The notes: a model not told the origin generated them from the sequence alone. Counted from the stretch's first letter, positions 44,915-53,578 are shown. The stretch is 64,000 nucleotides of DNA from DASRDB01 sp035652815 (GCA_035652815.1 DASRDB010000001.1:1-64000), one strand, 5' to 3'. Numbers and translations: made by a program.

Positions 44915-44986
44915 GGCCTGGATATCCCCTCTTCTTTTGTCAACATCCATCATCGCTTCCCTACAGAAACCAATGTATGATGATAT

Positions 44987-45988
44987 CTAGCGCGCGCCGA
45001 CCAGAGCGCCGGGTACGATGGCTTTGACCGCCGAAATGATGTTGTTTTTGTTGGGCAGGGCGAGCCGTTCGAGCGGCTTCGAGTAGGGCATGGGAACGTC
45101 CGCGCCGTTGACATGCTGGATGGGCGCGTCAAGATAATCGAAGGCGTATTCATAGATGAGCGCGGCGAGACCCTGGCCCGTGCCGTAGTATTTCCACCCC
45201 TCTTCGGCGATGACAACGCGGTTGGTCTTTTTAACAGAATCGACCAGCAGGTCAATGTCGATGGGACGAATGCTGCGCAGGTCGATGACTTCTGCCTCGA
45301 TACCCTCTTTGGCGAGGTCTTCGGCGGCCTGCATGGCGAGATGTACCATACGTGAGAAAGAAATGAGGGTGACATGCCTTCCCTCGCGCCGCACTTCGCC
45401 GCGATTCAGGGGAACGGTGTATTCAACGCCTTCGTCCGGCACCTCGCCTCGCACATTGTAGAGCAGTTCGTGTTCTATGAAAATCACCGGGTCGGGGTCG
45501 CGCACAGCAGCTTTGAGCATGCCTTTAGCGTCGTAGGGCGTGGCGGGCATAACGACTTTGAGGCCAGGGACGTGCGCATAGAGAGTTTCGAGCATCTGCG
45601 AGTGCTGCGCGCCACGCTGCGCGCCACCGCCGCCAGGAGTGCGAATGACCAGCGGCATTTCAGGCTGGCCACCAAACATATAGCGGAATTTGGCGGCGCT
45701 ATTAATAATCAGATCGCTGGCGAGCAGGCTGAAGTTGATGGTCATGAGTTCGAGAATTGGGCGCAGGCCGTTGAGCGCGGCACCGATAGCGGCTCCCGTA
45801 ATGACTTCTTCAGCCAGGGGCGTATCGCGGACGCGCTTTTCGCCAAATTCTTCAAAAAGTCCTTTACTCACAGCGTAGGTGCCGCCGTATCCCGCGATGT
45901 CTTCGCCCAGGATAAAGACGCGCTCATCGCGCTGCATTTCTTCGCGAATGGCCTCGCGCAGGGCATCACGATAGGTGATTGTACGCAT
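44987..45988 (-). CDS. pdhB: 2-oxoacid dehydrogenase E1 component, beta subunit
   Basis: A 333-residue E1beta: GEDIAGYGGTYAVSKGLFEEFG, RVRDTPLAEEVITGAAIGAALNGLRP and RTPGGGGAQRGAQHSQ are standard for PDH-type beta subunits, which form the thiamine-diphosphate site with alpha. GAGGAAAC precedes the ATG at 45988 by about 6-9 bases. It is 25 bases from the alpha gene's stop. Confidence 0.92.
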   Translation of the reverse strand: MRTITYRDALREAIREEMQRDERVFILGEDIAGYGGTYAVSKGLFEEFGEKRVRDTPLAEEVITGAAIGAALNGLRPILELMTINFSLLASDLIINSAAKFRYMFGGQPEMPLVIRTPGGGGAQRGAQHSQMLETLYAHVPGLKVVMPATPYDAKGMLKAAVRDPDPVIFIEHELLYNVRGEVPDEGVEYTVPLNRGEVRREGRHVTLISFSRMVHLAMQAAEDLAKEGIEAEVIDLRSIRPIDIDLLVDSVKKTNRVVIAEEGWKYYGTGQGLAALIYEYAFDYLDAPIQHVNGADVPMPYSKPLERLALPNKNNIISAVKAIVPGALVGAR

Positions 45989-46013
45989 GTAGTTTCCTCG
46001 TTACGGGTGTTGC

Positions 46014-47039
46014 TTATTTATGGTCGTAGCGGAACGAGAGGGCTGTAGAGTCGTCAGCCATGACATCAGTATAGAGTTCTTCCGGCTCAGGGAAGGGGCT
46101 GTTCTCGGCAAATTCCGCCGCATCTTCAGCTACCTGGGTGGCGCGGGCATCGTTGGCGTCAAATTCCGCCTGGGTGGAGATGCCGAACTCAAGGAGTTTC
46201 TGCTCGAAGATGCCGATAGGGTCGCGTGTGGAACGCCACTGGTGTTCTTCCTCTCGAGTGCGATAGTAAGCCGGGTCGGTCATGGAGTGCCCACGGAAGC
46301 GATAGGTTTTGATTTCCAGCAAATAGGGGCCATTGCCGCTCCGAGCATGTTCGGCGGCCCGCTTCACGGCTTCGTAGACGGCAATGATATCCATACCATC
46401 TACCTGCTCACCGGGCATGTTGTAAGCGGCGGCGCGTGGGAGCAGCGAGTCAACCGCCCAGGCTTTATGTACGGCCATGCCCATCGAGTACTGGTTATTT
46501 TCACAAATATAGACAACGGGCAGCTTCCAGACGGCAGAAAGGTTCAACGATTCGTGGAACGCTCCCTCGTCAACCGCGCCATCGCCAAAGAAACAGAGGG
46601 TGACATTGTCCTTCCCCAGGTATTGGTCGGCCAGGGCGACACCCGCCGCAATCGGTAGCTGGGCAGCGACGATAGCGTTTCCACCATAGAGGCGGTGTTC
46701 GTTGCTCCACATGTGCATGGAGCCGCCCTTGCCCTTGCTACAACCGGTGACTTTGCCAAAGAGTTCGGCCATAACCGCGCCGGGGTCCATGCCGCGAGCG
46801 AGAGCCTGACCGTGTTCGCGATAACTGGAGAGAATGTTATCATCCGGGCGCAGCGCGCTTACCGCACCAACGCCGACCGCTTCCTGCCCAATGTAGAGAT
46901 GCATGAAGCCGCCGATTTTACCGCGTGTATATTCTTCCGCGCTCTTCTCCTCAAAGCGCCGGATAAGTAACATCATGTAATGCATTTCAAGAAGTTGCGT
47001 TCGGGTAAGTCCCGCGAGCGTCGCGTTGCTAATCGCCAT
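46014..47039 (-). CDS. pdhA: 2-oxoacid dehydrogenase E1 component, alpha subunit
   Basis: A 341-residue E1alpha with the thiamine-diphosphate motif GDGAVDEGAFHESL to ICENNQ, the KGKGGSMHMW loop and the RGHSMTDPAYYRT phosphorylation-loop-like segment. It looks more like pyruvate than branched-chain enzymes, though acetoin dehydrogenase cannot be excluded. The ATG at 47039 follows GAGAGGG; the GTG at 47054 is an alternative. It is the first gene of the operon pdhA-pdhB-pdhC-macro-LuxR. Confidence 0.9.
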   Translation of the reverse strand: MAISNATLAGLTRTQLLEMHYMMLLIRRFEEKSAEEYTRGKIGGFMHLYIGQEAVGVGAVSALRPDDNILSSYREHGQALARGMDPGAVMAELFGKVTGCSKGKGGSMHMWSNEHRLYGGNAIVAAQLPIAAGVALADQYLGKDNVTLCFFGDGAVDEGAFHESLNLSAVWKLPVVYICENNQYSMGMAVHKAWAVDSLLPRAAAYNMPGEQVDGMDIIAVYEAVKRAAEHARSGNGPYLLEIKTYRFRGHSMTDPAYYRTREEEHQWRSTRDPIGIFEQKLLEFGISTQAEFDANDARATQVAEDAAEFAENSPFPEPEELYTDVMADDSTALSFRYDHK

Positions 47040-47229
47040 AGGCCCTCTCTTCACGTGTGTCCTTTGTTGTGTTGTGTTTTGCGAGAAGTGTTGTTAAATC
47101 GAGCTGCCTACGTCTTTGTATGCAGCGAGACTGTATGTTTTTCACAGCAATGTGATGTTTTCCTGGTTCTATTTTACTCTATTTGGAGGGGTGTGTATAG
47201 GTGCTGAGCGAAACTGATGAGTCCTTTCC

Positions 47230-47259
47230 TTGACGTCGCGGCCCTCTTTGCCATATAAA
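47230..47259 (+). promoter_or_regulatory. Putative housekeeping promoter for the glyoxalase-fold gene
   Basis: TTGACG at 47230-47235 and TATAAA at 47254-47259 with an 18-bp spacer; the start of transcription would be about 36 bases before the ATG at 47303. Confidence 0.6.
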
Positions 47260-47302
47260 AGGGTAAATGTGTTGCGCTGGTTTTCCAAAAAAGGAGCTTA
47301 TC

Positions 47303-47827
47303 ATGGCTGAAACATCGATTCCAGCAGGGGCGCGTATAGGACATGTCCATCTCAAGGTTGCTGATTTAGAGCGGGCGATTGGCTTCTATCACGATTTTCT
47401 GGGCTTTGACTTGATTTCCAATCTGGGAACCGCCGCTTTTCTCTCGGCTGGCGGCTATCATCACCACATCGGCCTCAATACCTGGGAGAGCAAGAATGGG
47501 CAACCGCCCGGACCTGGCACGACCGGGCTGTATCACTTCGCCATCAACTATCCGACGCGCAAAGACCTGGCTGCCGCGCTCAAACGGCTGCTCGATTCTG
47601 GCTGGTCGATTGATGGGGCCTCCGATCATGGCACCCACGAGGCGATTTACCTGCACGATCCCGATTTCAATGGCATCGAACTGGCCTGGGATCGCGATCC
47701 CAGCCTGTGGCCGCGCAAGAATGGGCAGCTTACATTCGATCGCAAGCCGCTGGATTTTGCCAGCCTGCTGAGCGAACTGGGAGAGCCAGACCAGGAATAC
47801 CTGGAGATTTTGTCAGCGTATAAGTAG
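47303..47827 (+). CDS. VOC/glyoxalase-fold protein (extradiol-dioxygenase-like)
   Basis: A 174-residue vicinal-oxygen-chelate protein. The first half begins GHVHLKVADLERAIGFYHDFLGFDL, and YHHHIGLNTW, GLYHFAINYP, AIYLHDPDFNGIELAWD complete the paired beta-alpha modules with candidate metal ligands H14/H16, the HHH stretch and the E of NGIEL. It resembles CatE/glyoxalase-like dioxygenase proteins of about this size. AAGGAG precedes the ATG at 47303 by 6 bases. It is monocistronic, with its own promoter. Confidence 0.82.
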   Translation: MAETSIPAGARIGHVHLKVADLERAIGFYHDFLGFDLISNLGTAAFLSAGGYHHHIGLNTWESKNGQPPGPGTTGLYHFAINYPTRKDLAAALKRLLDSGWSIDGASDHGTHEAIYLHDPDFNGIELAWDRDPSLWPRKNGQLTFDRKPLDFASLLSELGEPDQEYLEILSAYK

Positions 47828-47953
47828 GGTTGCAAAGCGAGTAGAGGGAGGCGCGAGCAGGGCAACCACAAGCGCCGCCCTTGAGATCGTTGAGACAAAC
47901 GGGGGAAGTGGCAGCGAGCGAGAACTGAACGATGGACGGAAATAACAGCCCGC

Positions 47954-47988
47954 CCAGAAAAAGGGTATCCACGAGGGATACCCTTTTA
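47954..47988 (-). terminator. Intrinsic terminator of the HU gene
   Basis: On the minus strand, a 12-bp perfect stem (arms 47976-47987 and 47959-47970, loop of 5) begins at the HU stop codon and is followed by a T run ending near 47957. Confidence 0.8.
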
Positions 47989-48306
47989 TTCTTTCTTAAC
48001 GACGGCTTCCGAAAGTTCCTTACCGGGAGAAAAGCGGACGCGATCCTTTTCGGGAACTTCGATGGGCTGGCGGTCGCGGGGATTGACGCCTTTGCGAGCA
48101 GCGCTCCGGCGCACTTTGAACGAGCCAAAACCAACCAGGCGTACTTCGTGACCCTCTTTCAGAGACTCGCGAATGGTTTCCAGGGTAACTTCGAGTACCT
48201 CAGCAGCCTTCTTTTGCGTCAGGCCCGCCTGGGCAGCGATGCGTTTGGTGATCTCTGAACGACCAACAATAGTCGCATCAGATTTATCAGTTTTGGATTG
48301 TGCCAT
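47986..48306 (-). CDS. HU-family DNA-binding protein
   Basis: A 106-residue nucleoid protein with an N-terminal extension of about 14 residues before the HU fold. The signature GHEVRLVGFGSFKVRRSAARKGVNPRDRQPIEVP (DNA-binding arm with Pro at the tip) and RVRFSPGKEL are clear. It dimerises and bends DNA. AAGGAGGA stands about 9 bases before the ATG. It has a good promoter about 100 bases upstream and its own terminator. Confidence 0.93.
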   Translation of the reverse strand: MAQSKTDKSDATIVGRSEITKRIAAQAGLTQKKAAEVLEVTLETIRESLKEGHEVRLVGFGSFKVRRSAARKGVNPRDRQPIEVPEKDRVRFSPGKELSEAVVKKE

Positions 48307-48402
48307 AGTACAAAATCCTCCTTACAACGATTCACACAGACCGCCCCTCAAACCTCTACTATTTGGCTTGTGAAGCGGCTTCTCAACTCACTGCCGATTA
48401 GG

Positions 48403-48431
48403 AGTATAGCACGCGATTTTGAGAAAAACAA
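48403..48431 (-). promoter_or_regulatory. Promoter of the HU gene
   Basis: On the minus strand, TTGTTT (48431-48426) and TATACT (48408-48403) with a 17-bp spacer, about 97 bases before the ATG. A 10-bp inverted repeat pair flanks it, which could be an operator. Confidence 0.6.
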
Positions 48432-48472
48432 GGGGTAAAGCCGCTTCAGAACTTGGCTTAAGCCATAAAAGA

Positions 48473-48526
48473 GCCTGAGAAGCCAATTTAAAGCAAGCGG
48501 GCAAACAGAAAATTGGCTTCTCAGGC
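48473..48526. repeat. Perfect 17-bp inverted repeat
   Basis: Arms 48473-48489 and 48510-48526 (GCCTGAGAAGCCAATTT) pair perfectly with a 20-nt loop. It is not of family A or B. Confidence 0.75.
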
Positions 48527-48554
48527 GGGTTGACGCAGGGAAACACCCGAGGGC

Positions 48555-48610
48555 ACCCGCGAGGGGATGCCTCTACAATTCGGCTGTTGTAGAGGCATCC
48601 CCTCGCGGGT
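48555..48610. repeat. Family B hairpin, perfect 24-bp stem
   Basis: Arms 48555-48578 and 48587-48610 pair perfectly around an 8-nt loop. The arms contain ATGCCTCTACA, shared (with one change) with the hairpin at 30711-30797. It lies after the stop of the metallo-hydrolase gene (minus strand) and can end its transcript. Confidence 0.8.
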
Positions 48611-48638
48611 TCCTTCCTGTGCTTTCGACGTGAGGAAG

Positions 48639-49676
48639 TTAAAGGACATAGTAAAGCAGCAGGCCATCATCGGTGCGACGTTGTCCAAGCTGGCCATTGA
48701 GGCGCATATGTTCCAGGTGCGAGAGCGTTTCTGCAACAGCCATACGGCGCGCCTCGCTATTGCTCCAGCGCCGTTCAAAGAGTTGTTCGGCGACGTCGTA
48801 GGCGTGCTGTGGACGATCCTTGAGCAAGTTCAGGATTTGCGCTTCGCGGTCGTAATGGTGCTGGATGATTTCGGCAGTGCGCCCGGCGAGATCGGTGAAA
48901 GGCTCTCCATGCCCTGGCAGGACAATGCTGGCGGGAAGATCCGCCACTTTGCGCAAAGAGTTGAGGTAGTCGCCAAGCGGATTGGGACGATCTCTTTCGG
49001 AGTAGAGGCCGATGTTGGGTGTGATGCGCGGCAGGACGTGGTCTGCGGCGAAGAAGACGCCGTCGCTCTCACGGAAGAGGCAGATCTGCCCATCGGAATG
49101 ACCAGGAGTCCAGATAACGCGGTAACGCTCTCCCAGGATGGTGATATACTCGCCATCCTCGACCAGCGCGATTACCTCGGGCGGCGGCACGCGCAAAATA
49201 TTCCGCATCACCTCAGGGTCTACTTTGGTAAGCCAGAAATCGGTCTGCGGCAGACCATGCTGGCTAAAAAAATTGGAGACGCGCCCGAAGCGGTTCACCA
49301 TCCTATTTGACCAGTGCAGTTGAATGGCAGTGGCATCGATGGGATGCATGTAGACCTGGGCATCACTCTGCTCCTGTAGCTCGCCCGAAAGACCAACGTG
49401 ATCGGGATGGTGATGCGAAAGCACGATGGTTTTCAGATTTTGAATATGTAACCCCGCGCGCTCGAGTCCATTGAAAAGCGCCTCGCGTGTTTCCGGCGTT
49501 CCCATGCTGGTATCAAACATGGCCCAGCCGTCTTGATCGGTCAGGGCGTAGACGTTAACGGTACGCAGAGGGAACGGAATCGGGACAGTAATTTTCCAGA
49601 TGCCAGGGACAACTTCGCGAGGCTCAGGAAGTGGCTGCTCCGGGCGCGAAGGCTGCGCGGGTGAAGATGATTGCAT
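48639..49676 (-). CDS. Metallo-beta-lactamase-fold hydrolase with C-terminal winged-helix-like domain
   Basis: A 345-residue protein. The zinc motif H88-x-H90-x-D92-H93 (SHHHPDHVG) is intact; TPGHSDGQ and LPGHGEPF supply later ligands. The last 75 residues (IIQHHYDREAQILNLLKDRPQHAYDVAEQLFERRW) look like the winged-helix tail of LACTB2-type or teichoicase-like hydrolases. The substrate may be a thioester or RNA-like ester; undetermined. The ATG at 49676 has only a weak AGGA site. Confidence 0.87.
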   Translation of the reverse strand: MQSSSPAQPSRPEQPLPEPREVVPGIWKITVPIPFPLRTVNVYALTDQDGWAMFDTSMGTPETREALFNGLERAGLHIQNLKTIVLSHHHPDHVGLSGELQEQSDAQVYMHPIDATAIQLHWSNRMVNRFGRVSNFFSQHGLPQTDFWLTKVDPEVMRNILRVPPPEVIALVEDGEYITILGERYRVIWTPGHSDGQICLFRESDGVFFAADHVLPRITPNIGLYSERDRPNPLGDYLNSLRKVADLPASIVLPGHGEPFTDLAGRTAEIIQHHYDREAQILNLLKDRPQHAYDVAEQLFERRWSNSEARRMAVAETLSHLEHMRLNGQLGQRRTDDGLLLYYVL

Positions 49677-49868
49677 GACGGCCTATGTTCCTTTGTGTTA
49701 GCAAGGGCGACCGGTATAACAGGTCGGCCTGGATGTTTCTACGTGTACTTTGATTGTATGGTTGGAAGTAAGGTATTGTCAACCGAGATGTATAATCCGC
49801 AACCCGCATCCTGGCGTAATAGAGTATAAACGGTGCTTATATTTACTGGTATATACAGAAACGGCAGC

Positions 49869-49897
49869 TTGCTATACCAAAAGAAACACGTTATAAT
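49869..49897 (+). promoter_or_regulatory. Promoter of the methyltransferase gene
   Basis: TTGCTA at 49869-49874 and a perfect TATAAT at 49892-49897 with a 17-bp spacer. Transcription would start about 37 bases before the ATG at 49941. Confidence 0.65.
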
Positions 49898-49940
49898 AGC
49901 CCTGGTTAAGACTGTCTAGCGCAAAGGAAAGGGTTGCCTT

Positions 49941-50801
49941 ATGCCAGCGGAAACACCGGACAATAGTAGTGGATATATATTTGACAGCGAGAGCGCGGCT
50001 GAGATGGCGCGCTTGATGAAGCAGGACCGTATTCTGACACGTGGCATGGGAGGGATTTTTCCGCCGCATGTAGATATTTCTGACGTTCGCGATATTCTAG
50101 ATATTGCCTGTGGTCCCGGAGGTTGGGCGTTGGATGTTGCGCATGCCTATCGCGACAAACAGGTGGTCGGGATCGATATTAGTAAGCTGGTGATTCAATA
50201 TGCGCGCGCGCAGGCGAAGGTCCAGTGGGCTGATAACGCGAGTTTTAAGATCATGGATATACGCCAACCATTCGCTTTTGAAGACAACTCTTTTGATTTA
50301 ATCAATGCCCGTTTATTGTTTGGGGTATTGCCGAGAACCGCGTGGCCGAACATGCTACAAGAGTGCCTGCGTATCAATAGACCTGGCGGACTAATTCGCC
50401 TGACGGAGTCTGAGTTGCCTCTGACGAATAGTCCCGCCTTTGAGTTGCTGGCCTCAAAATTTGCCGAGGCTCTCTACAAAGGCGGGCATAGCTTTTCCGT
50501 CGATGGACGGCATATTGGCATCACTCCGGTGTTGGGTCATTTGCTGCGCGCAGCCGGATATCAGCGCGTGCGAACCGAGGGATATATCATCGATTGCTCG
50601 GCAGGCGCAGAGGCCTATGAAAGCTGCTATGAAAATTTTGAGATTGGCCTGCGGTTAGCTCAGCCCTTGATCGTAGACAAATTTAAGCTAATGAAAGCGG
50701 AGGACTTCGAGGAGACCTATCAACGCGTGCTGCTAGAGATGGGTTCAAGCGATTTCTGCGGCACATGGCCCTTGCTATCAGCATGGGGAGAGAAACCGTA
50801 G
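49941..50801 (+). CDS. Class I SAM-dependent methyltransferase
   Basis: A 286-residue Rossmann methyltransferase. SAM motif I is ILDIACGPGGWALDVA (about residues 53-68), motif II acidic residue in VVGIDIS, and INARLLFGVLPRTAWPNML marks the later motif. The C-terminal 100 residues are helical with a tyrosine/cysteine-rich stretch. AAAGGG precedes the ATG by 8 bases. The methyl acceptor cannot be told. It is followed by a hairpin. Confidence 0.85.
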   Translation: MPAETPDNSSGYIFDSESAAEMARLMKQDRILTRGMGGIFPPHVDISDVRDILDIACGPGGWALDVAHAYRDKQVVGIDISKLVIQYARAQAKVQWADNASFKIMDIRQPFAFEDNSFDLINARLLFGVLPRTAWPNMLQECLRINRPGGLIRLTESELPLTNSPAFELLASKFAEALYKGGHSFSVDGRHIGITPVLGHLLRAAGYQRVRTEGYIIDCSAGAEAYESCYENFEIGLRLAQPLIVDKFKLMKAEDFEETYQRVLLEMGSSDFCGTWPLLSAWGEKP

Positions 50802-50831
50802 GGAGAGATTTCCAGAAGACACCCGCGATAA

Positions 50832-50872
50832 GAAAGCTGGAAGGCACCCCTCGCGGGTGTCTTCCAGCTTTC
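50832..50872. repeat. Family B hairpin after the methyltransferase gene
   Basis: Arms 50832-50849 and 50855-50872 pair over 18 bp with one G-T wobble, loop CTCGC. It contains the AAGGCACCC block of family B. It is probably the transcription terminator of the methyltransferase gene. Confidence 0.75.
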
Positions 50873-50930
50873 AACCATGTCTTCGGGCTTTCGACCATCT
50901 TCCAACTTTAACCAAAAACACGAAAAAAGC

Positions 50931-50960
50931 TTGACGAAAGCCGGGGTTGTATGCTATATT
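50931..50960 (+). promoter_or_regulatory. Promoter of tRNA-Pro
   Basis: TTGACG at 50931-50936 and TATATT at 50955-50960 with an 18-bp spacer, ending about 18 bases before the mature tRNA. Confidence 0.7.
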
Positions 50961-50978
50961 GCAGGTGTTCGCAAATAG

Positions 50979-51054
<76 letters not shown>

Positions 51055-51060
51055 CACCAG

Positions 51061-51107
51061 ACGAGGTAGGATAGTATGTATACAGTGGCTTCCTACCTCG
51101 TTTTATT
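51061..51107 (+). terminator. Intrinsic terminator of the tRNA gene
   Basis: A perfect 11-bp stem (51061-51071 with 51091-51101) followed by TTTATTT begins eight bases after the tRNA. Confidence 0.75.
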
Positions 51108-51211
51108 TGCCCTCACACTTTTTGCTACAACCACAGCGTTATCCCAAATGTAGCAACGCTGTAGCAACCGCTTTTTGTTGGGCTTTCATGCTGTCACCCG
51201 CTCTTGAGACG

Positions 51212-51403
51212 TTAGTCGTCCAGGTTGGCCCCGACATAGGTAACGACGCACCCAAATGCAGTCACGATGAGAAACCCAACGATTGCAAAAAATGGTGCTA
51301 CTCCTGGGAGCGTTGCACTTAAAGCGATAACGAACGGTAAAGTGATTCCAACAAGGACTAACTCGAAACCTACCCACATGATGCGCGCTGAATGTCTACT
51401 CAT
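51212..51403 (-). CDS. Small two-helix membrane protein, unknown function
   Basis: A 63-residue protein with two hydrophobic segments (about 8-28 and 33-55) ending in NLDD. I do not recognise it. The ATG at 51403 has GAGGAG 6-7 bases upstream; the longer frame to 51451 is less likely. It sits between tRNA-Pro and the restriction-modification genes, on the opposite strand. Confidence 0.55.
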   Translation of the reverse strand: MSRHSARIMWVGFELVLVGITLPFVIALSATLPGVAPFFAIVGFLIVTAFGCVVTYVGANLDD

Positions 51404-51514
51404 TTCGGTCTCCTCGTCCCTACATTTACTGCTCAGTATAACATTGAACAACCTTCCCGTCCAGGCGCGCAGATGCCAACTCCCTTCTCTCTAGTGTTCT
51501 AGAGTCCTACAATC

Positions 51515-51543
51515 TCCACAAAATGATAATGAAGTGGTACAAT
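51515..51543 (+). promoter_or_regulatory. Possible promoter of the DNA methyltransferase gene
   Basis: TCCACA at 51515-51520 and TACAAT at 51538-51543 with a 17-bp spacer, ending 37 bases before the ATG. Confidence 0.4.
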
Positions 51544-51580
51544 CGCCGATAATAAAAACTTTACCATCAAGGACTGCTAT

Positions 51581-52657
51581 ATGATAAGCAATGCAGCAAT
51601 AGCATCAGCAGGCATTTCTGAGGTTTTCAACTCTTATATTACAGGGCAAGAGACGACGCCTTTATTTGTGCTGGGAGATGCTCTTTCTATTTTAAAGCGG
51701 CTTCCAGGTGAATCAATTGATTTTTGTATGACCAGCCCTCCTTACTGGAATAAACGAGAATATTCTAATGGCAGTCTTGGGCTTGAAAAAACCTATCAGG
51801 ACTATATATCGCACCTCATTACAATTTTTGCGGAGGTCAAAAGGGTTCTAAAGCCTACTGGCTCTTTCTGGTTGAATATTGGAGATAGCTATCTCAATAA
51901 ATCTCTTGTCGGCATTCCCTGGCGAGTTGCTTTGAAGCTCACCGATGAACAGGGATGGATTTTACGCAACAGTATTATTTGGAATAAAGTCAAAGGTGGG
52001 CTGGATAATACTCAAGACCGTTTAGGTAATGTTCATGAAAATATCTTCCACTTTGTGAAGATTCCACAAGGGTATTATTACGATGTTGATGCAATTAGAG
52101 CCAATCCTAGAAAAGCAAAAGTTGTTAACGGCGCTATTGTCTCGGCGACAGGCGTAAGTGGCGTCAGATATAAGAGACAAATAGAGCTGTCTACATCGCT
52201 GACAGAAGAAGAAAAACAAGGTGCCCTTCAAGCCTTAAGTCAAATGCTTGAAAAAGTAGGGAGAGGTGAAATTGCAGATTTTAGAATGATTATTCGTGGA
52301 CAACAGCGTACCACCCATTCGAACTCGGAACGAGTATCGGGAAGAGCAAAAGAATTAAAAGAAAAAGGATTTTATTTCCTTCTCTATCATCCAGAGGGGA
52401 GTAAGCCGGGCGATGTATGGGAAATCCTTCCAGAAGACACACAAAGGCGAACTGAACACTTTGCTCCCTATCCAGCGGATTTGTGCAAAATACCTATCCT
52501 CGCTACCTGTCCGGCGAATGGCATTGTTCTTGACCCGTTCTGTGGCACAGGTACAACCAATCTGGTAGCTCGCACATTGGGGAGGAAGTCGGTTGGCATA
52601 GATACCTCAAGTGAATACTTACAAATCGCCGAGGAAAGGTGTGCAATACTTCTGTGA
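51581..52657 (+). CDS. DNA methyltransferase, N4-cytosine type (beta class), of a restriction-modification pair
   Basis: A 358-residue modification enzyme. The catalytic motif TSPPYW (51-56) comes before the SAM motif DPFCGTGTTNLVA (about 312-324), the beta-class order; an aromatic Trp after SPPY is typical of N4-cytosine rather than N6-adenine enzymes. The region is visibly lower in GC than its neighbours, suggesting transfer. The stop overlaps the endonuclease start by 4 bases (GTGA). The target sequence cannot be read from the protein; a GC-rich NotI-like site is possible because of the partner. Confidence 0.88.
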   Translation: MISNAAIASAGISEVFNSYITGQETTPLFVLGDALSILKRLPGESIDFCMTSPPYWNKREYSNGSLGLEKTYQDYISHLITIFAEVKRVLKPTGSFWLNIGDSYLNKSLVGIPWRVALKLTDEQGWILRNSIIWNKVKGGLDNTQDRLGNVHENIFHFVKIPQGYYYDVDAIRANPRKAKVVNGAIVSATGVSGVRYKRQIELSTSLTEEEKQGALQALSQMLEKVGRGEIADFRMIIRGQQRTTHSNSERVSGRAKELKEKGFYFLLYHPEGSKPGDVWEILPEDTQRRTEHFAPYPADLCKIPILATCPANGIVLDPFCGTGTTNLVARTLGRKSVGIDTSSEYLQIAEERCAILL

Positions 52658-53515
52658 CAAAGATTCTTGAACTGTATGGAGTTTCGACGCAATTAAGCGA
52701 TGAAGTTGATTGGATAACTATCATTAACCAGGAAACATGTCCATATCTTCGCCGGAAATGCATAAAAGTAAGAAAGAGCAATCCAGATATCACTATTGGG
52801 ACTTGCTCCTTACAATACGGTAAGGAGCAAAAAAGTATCATTATTTGTCCTTTCCGGCTCTTAGAGAGGCGTCAAATCTTCACTGACTGCTTACAGTTGC
52901 TAACGCTTCACGAACCTGGCAACGAATTACACATCATTCCAGAGGTAACTATTCCAGGAGGACATGTAGATTACTTTCTTGTTTCAGCGAGAAATAAAGA
53001 AATCAAAGACTTTGTTGGCATTGAACTTCAAACGCTCGATACCACTGGAACTATCTGGCCTGAACGTCAAAGATTTGTTCGTGAAAAGGGAATTGAGATA
53101 GATGCCGCTGATGTCTCTACAAGCTCGGCCAAAACTGCTGGCATGAATTGGAAGATGACAGCAAAAACCATTCTGGTGCAGCTACTGCATAAGGTAGAAA
53201 CATTTCAGGAAATCGACAAGCATTTAGTATTGGTGATCCAGGATCACTTTCTTTATGGATTACATCAAAAAAGAATTCCGGTTTGACCATCTTAATCAGG
53301 CTCGTATAGGTGATTCGGCTCATTTTCATGTATACGGACTCCAACAAAAGGAAAACGGTTCTTTCCGTTTAGAGCTTAGCTCTCGCCTTAGCACTGATGC
53401 TAGCGGCATTGCCGCCTGTCTTGACTTACAAACTAATCCCAGATTGGAGCTTGAAGAGATTATGAAGATTTTAAAAACAAAGATGTCTGAGGATACACTA
53501 TTAACATTACAATAG
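52654..53515 (+). pseudogene. NotI-family restriction endonuclease with an apparent frameshift
   Basis: Counting from the GTG at 52654, the first 210 residues show the NotI layout: four cysteines (C29, C36, C51, C65) of the Fe-Cys4 type metal site and a PD-ExQ-like active site with D106 (GGHVDYFLVS), E124 and Q126 (VGIELQTLDTTG), followed by TIWPERQRF. The frame stops at 53286, but the continuation DYIKKEFRFDHLNQARIGDSAHFHVYGL runs in another frame to 53515. Removing one base near 53248-53256 rejoins them into about 286 residues. The break would inactivate the C-terminal part unless it is a sequencing error. Coupling to the methyltransferase by a GTGA overlap supports one RM operon. Confidence 0.82.
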
Positions 53516-53578
53516 CAGCAAGGAACAGATGCATCAACTGGGTGTAGCTCAATTGACTAAAAGAGAGAAGGTAAGACC

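Larger units (their letters stand above)
48307..48638. other. Intergenic region upstream of HU with promoter and two hairpins
   Basis: About 330 bases without a gene. It contains the HU promoter (48403-48431) and two inverted repeats listed separately (48473-48526 and 48555-48610), plus a GAAGCGGCTT/AAGCCGCTTC pair at 48372 and 48438 that brackets the promoter. Confidence 0.6.
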
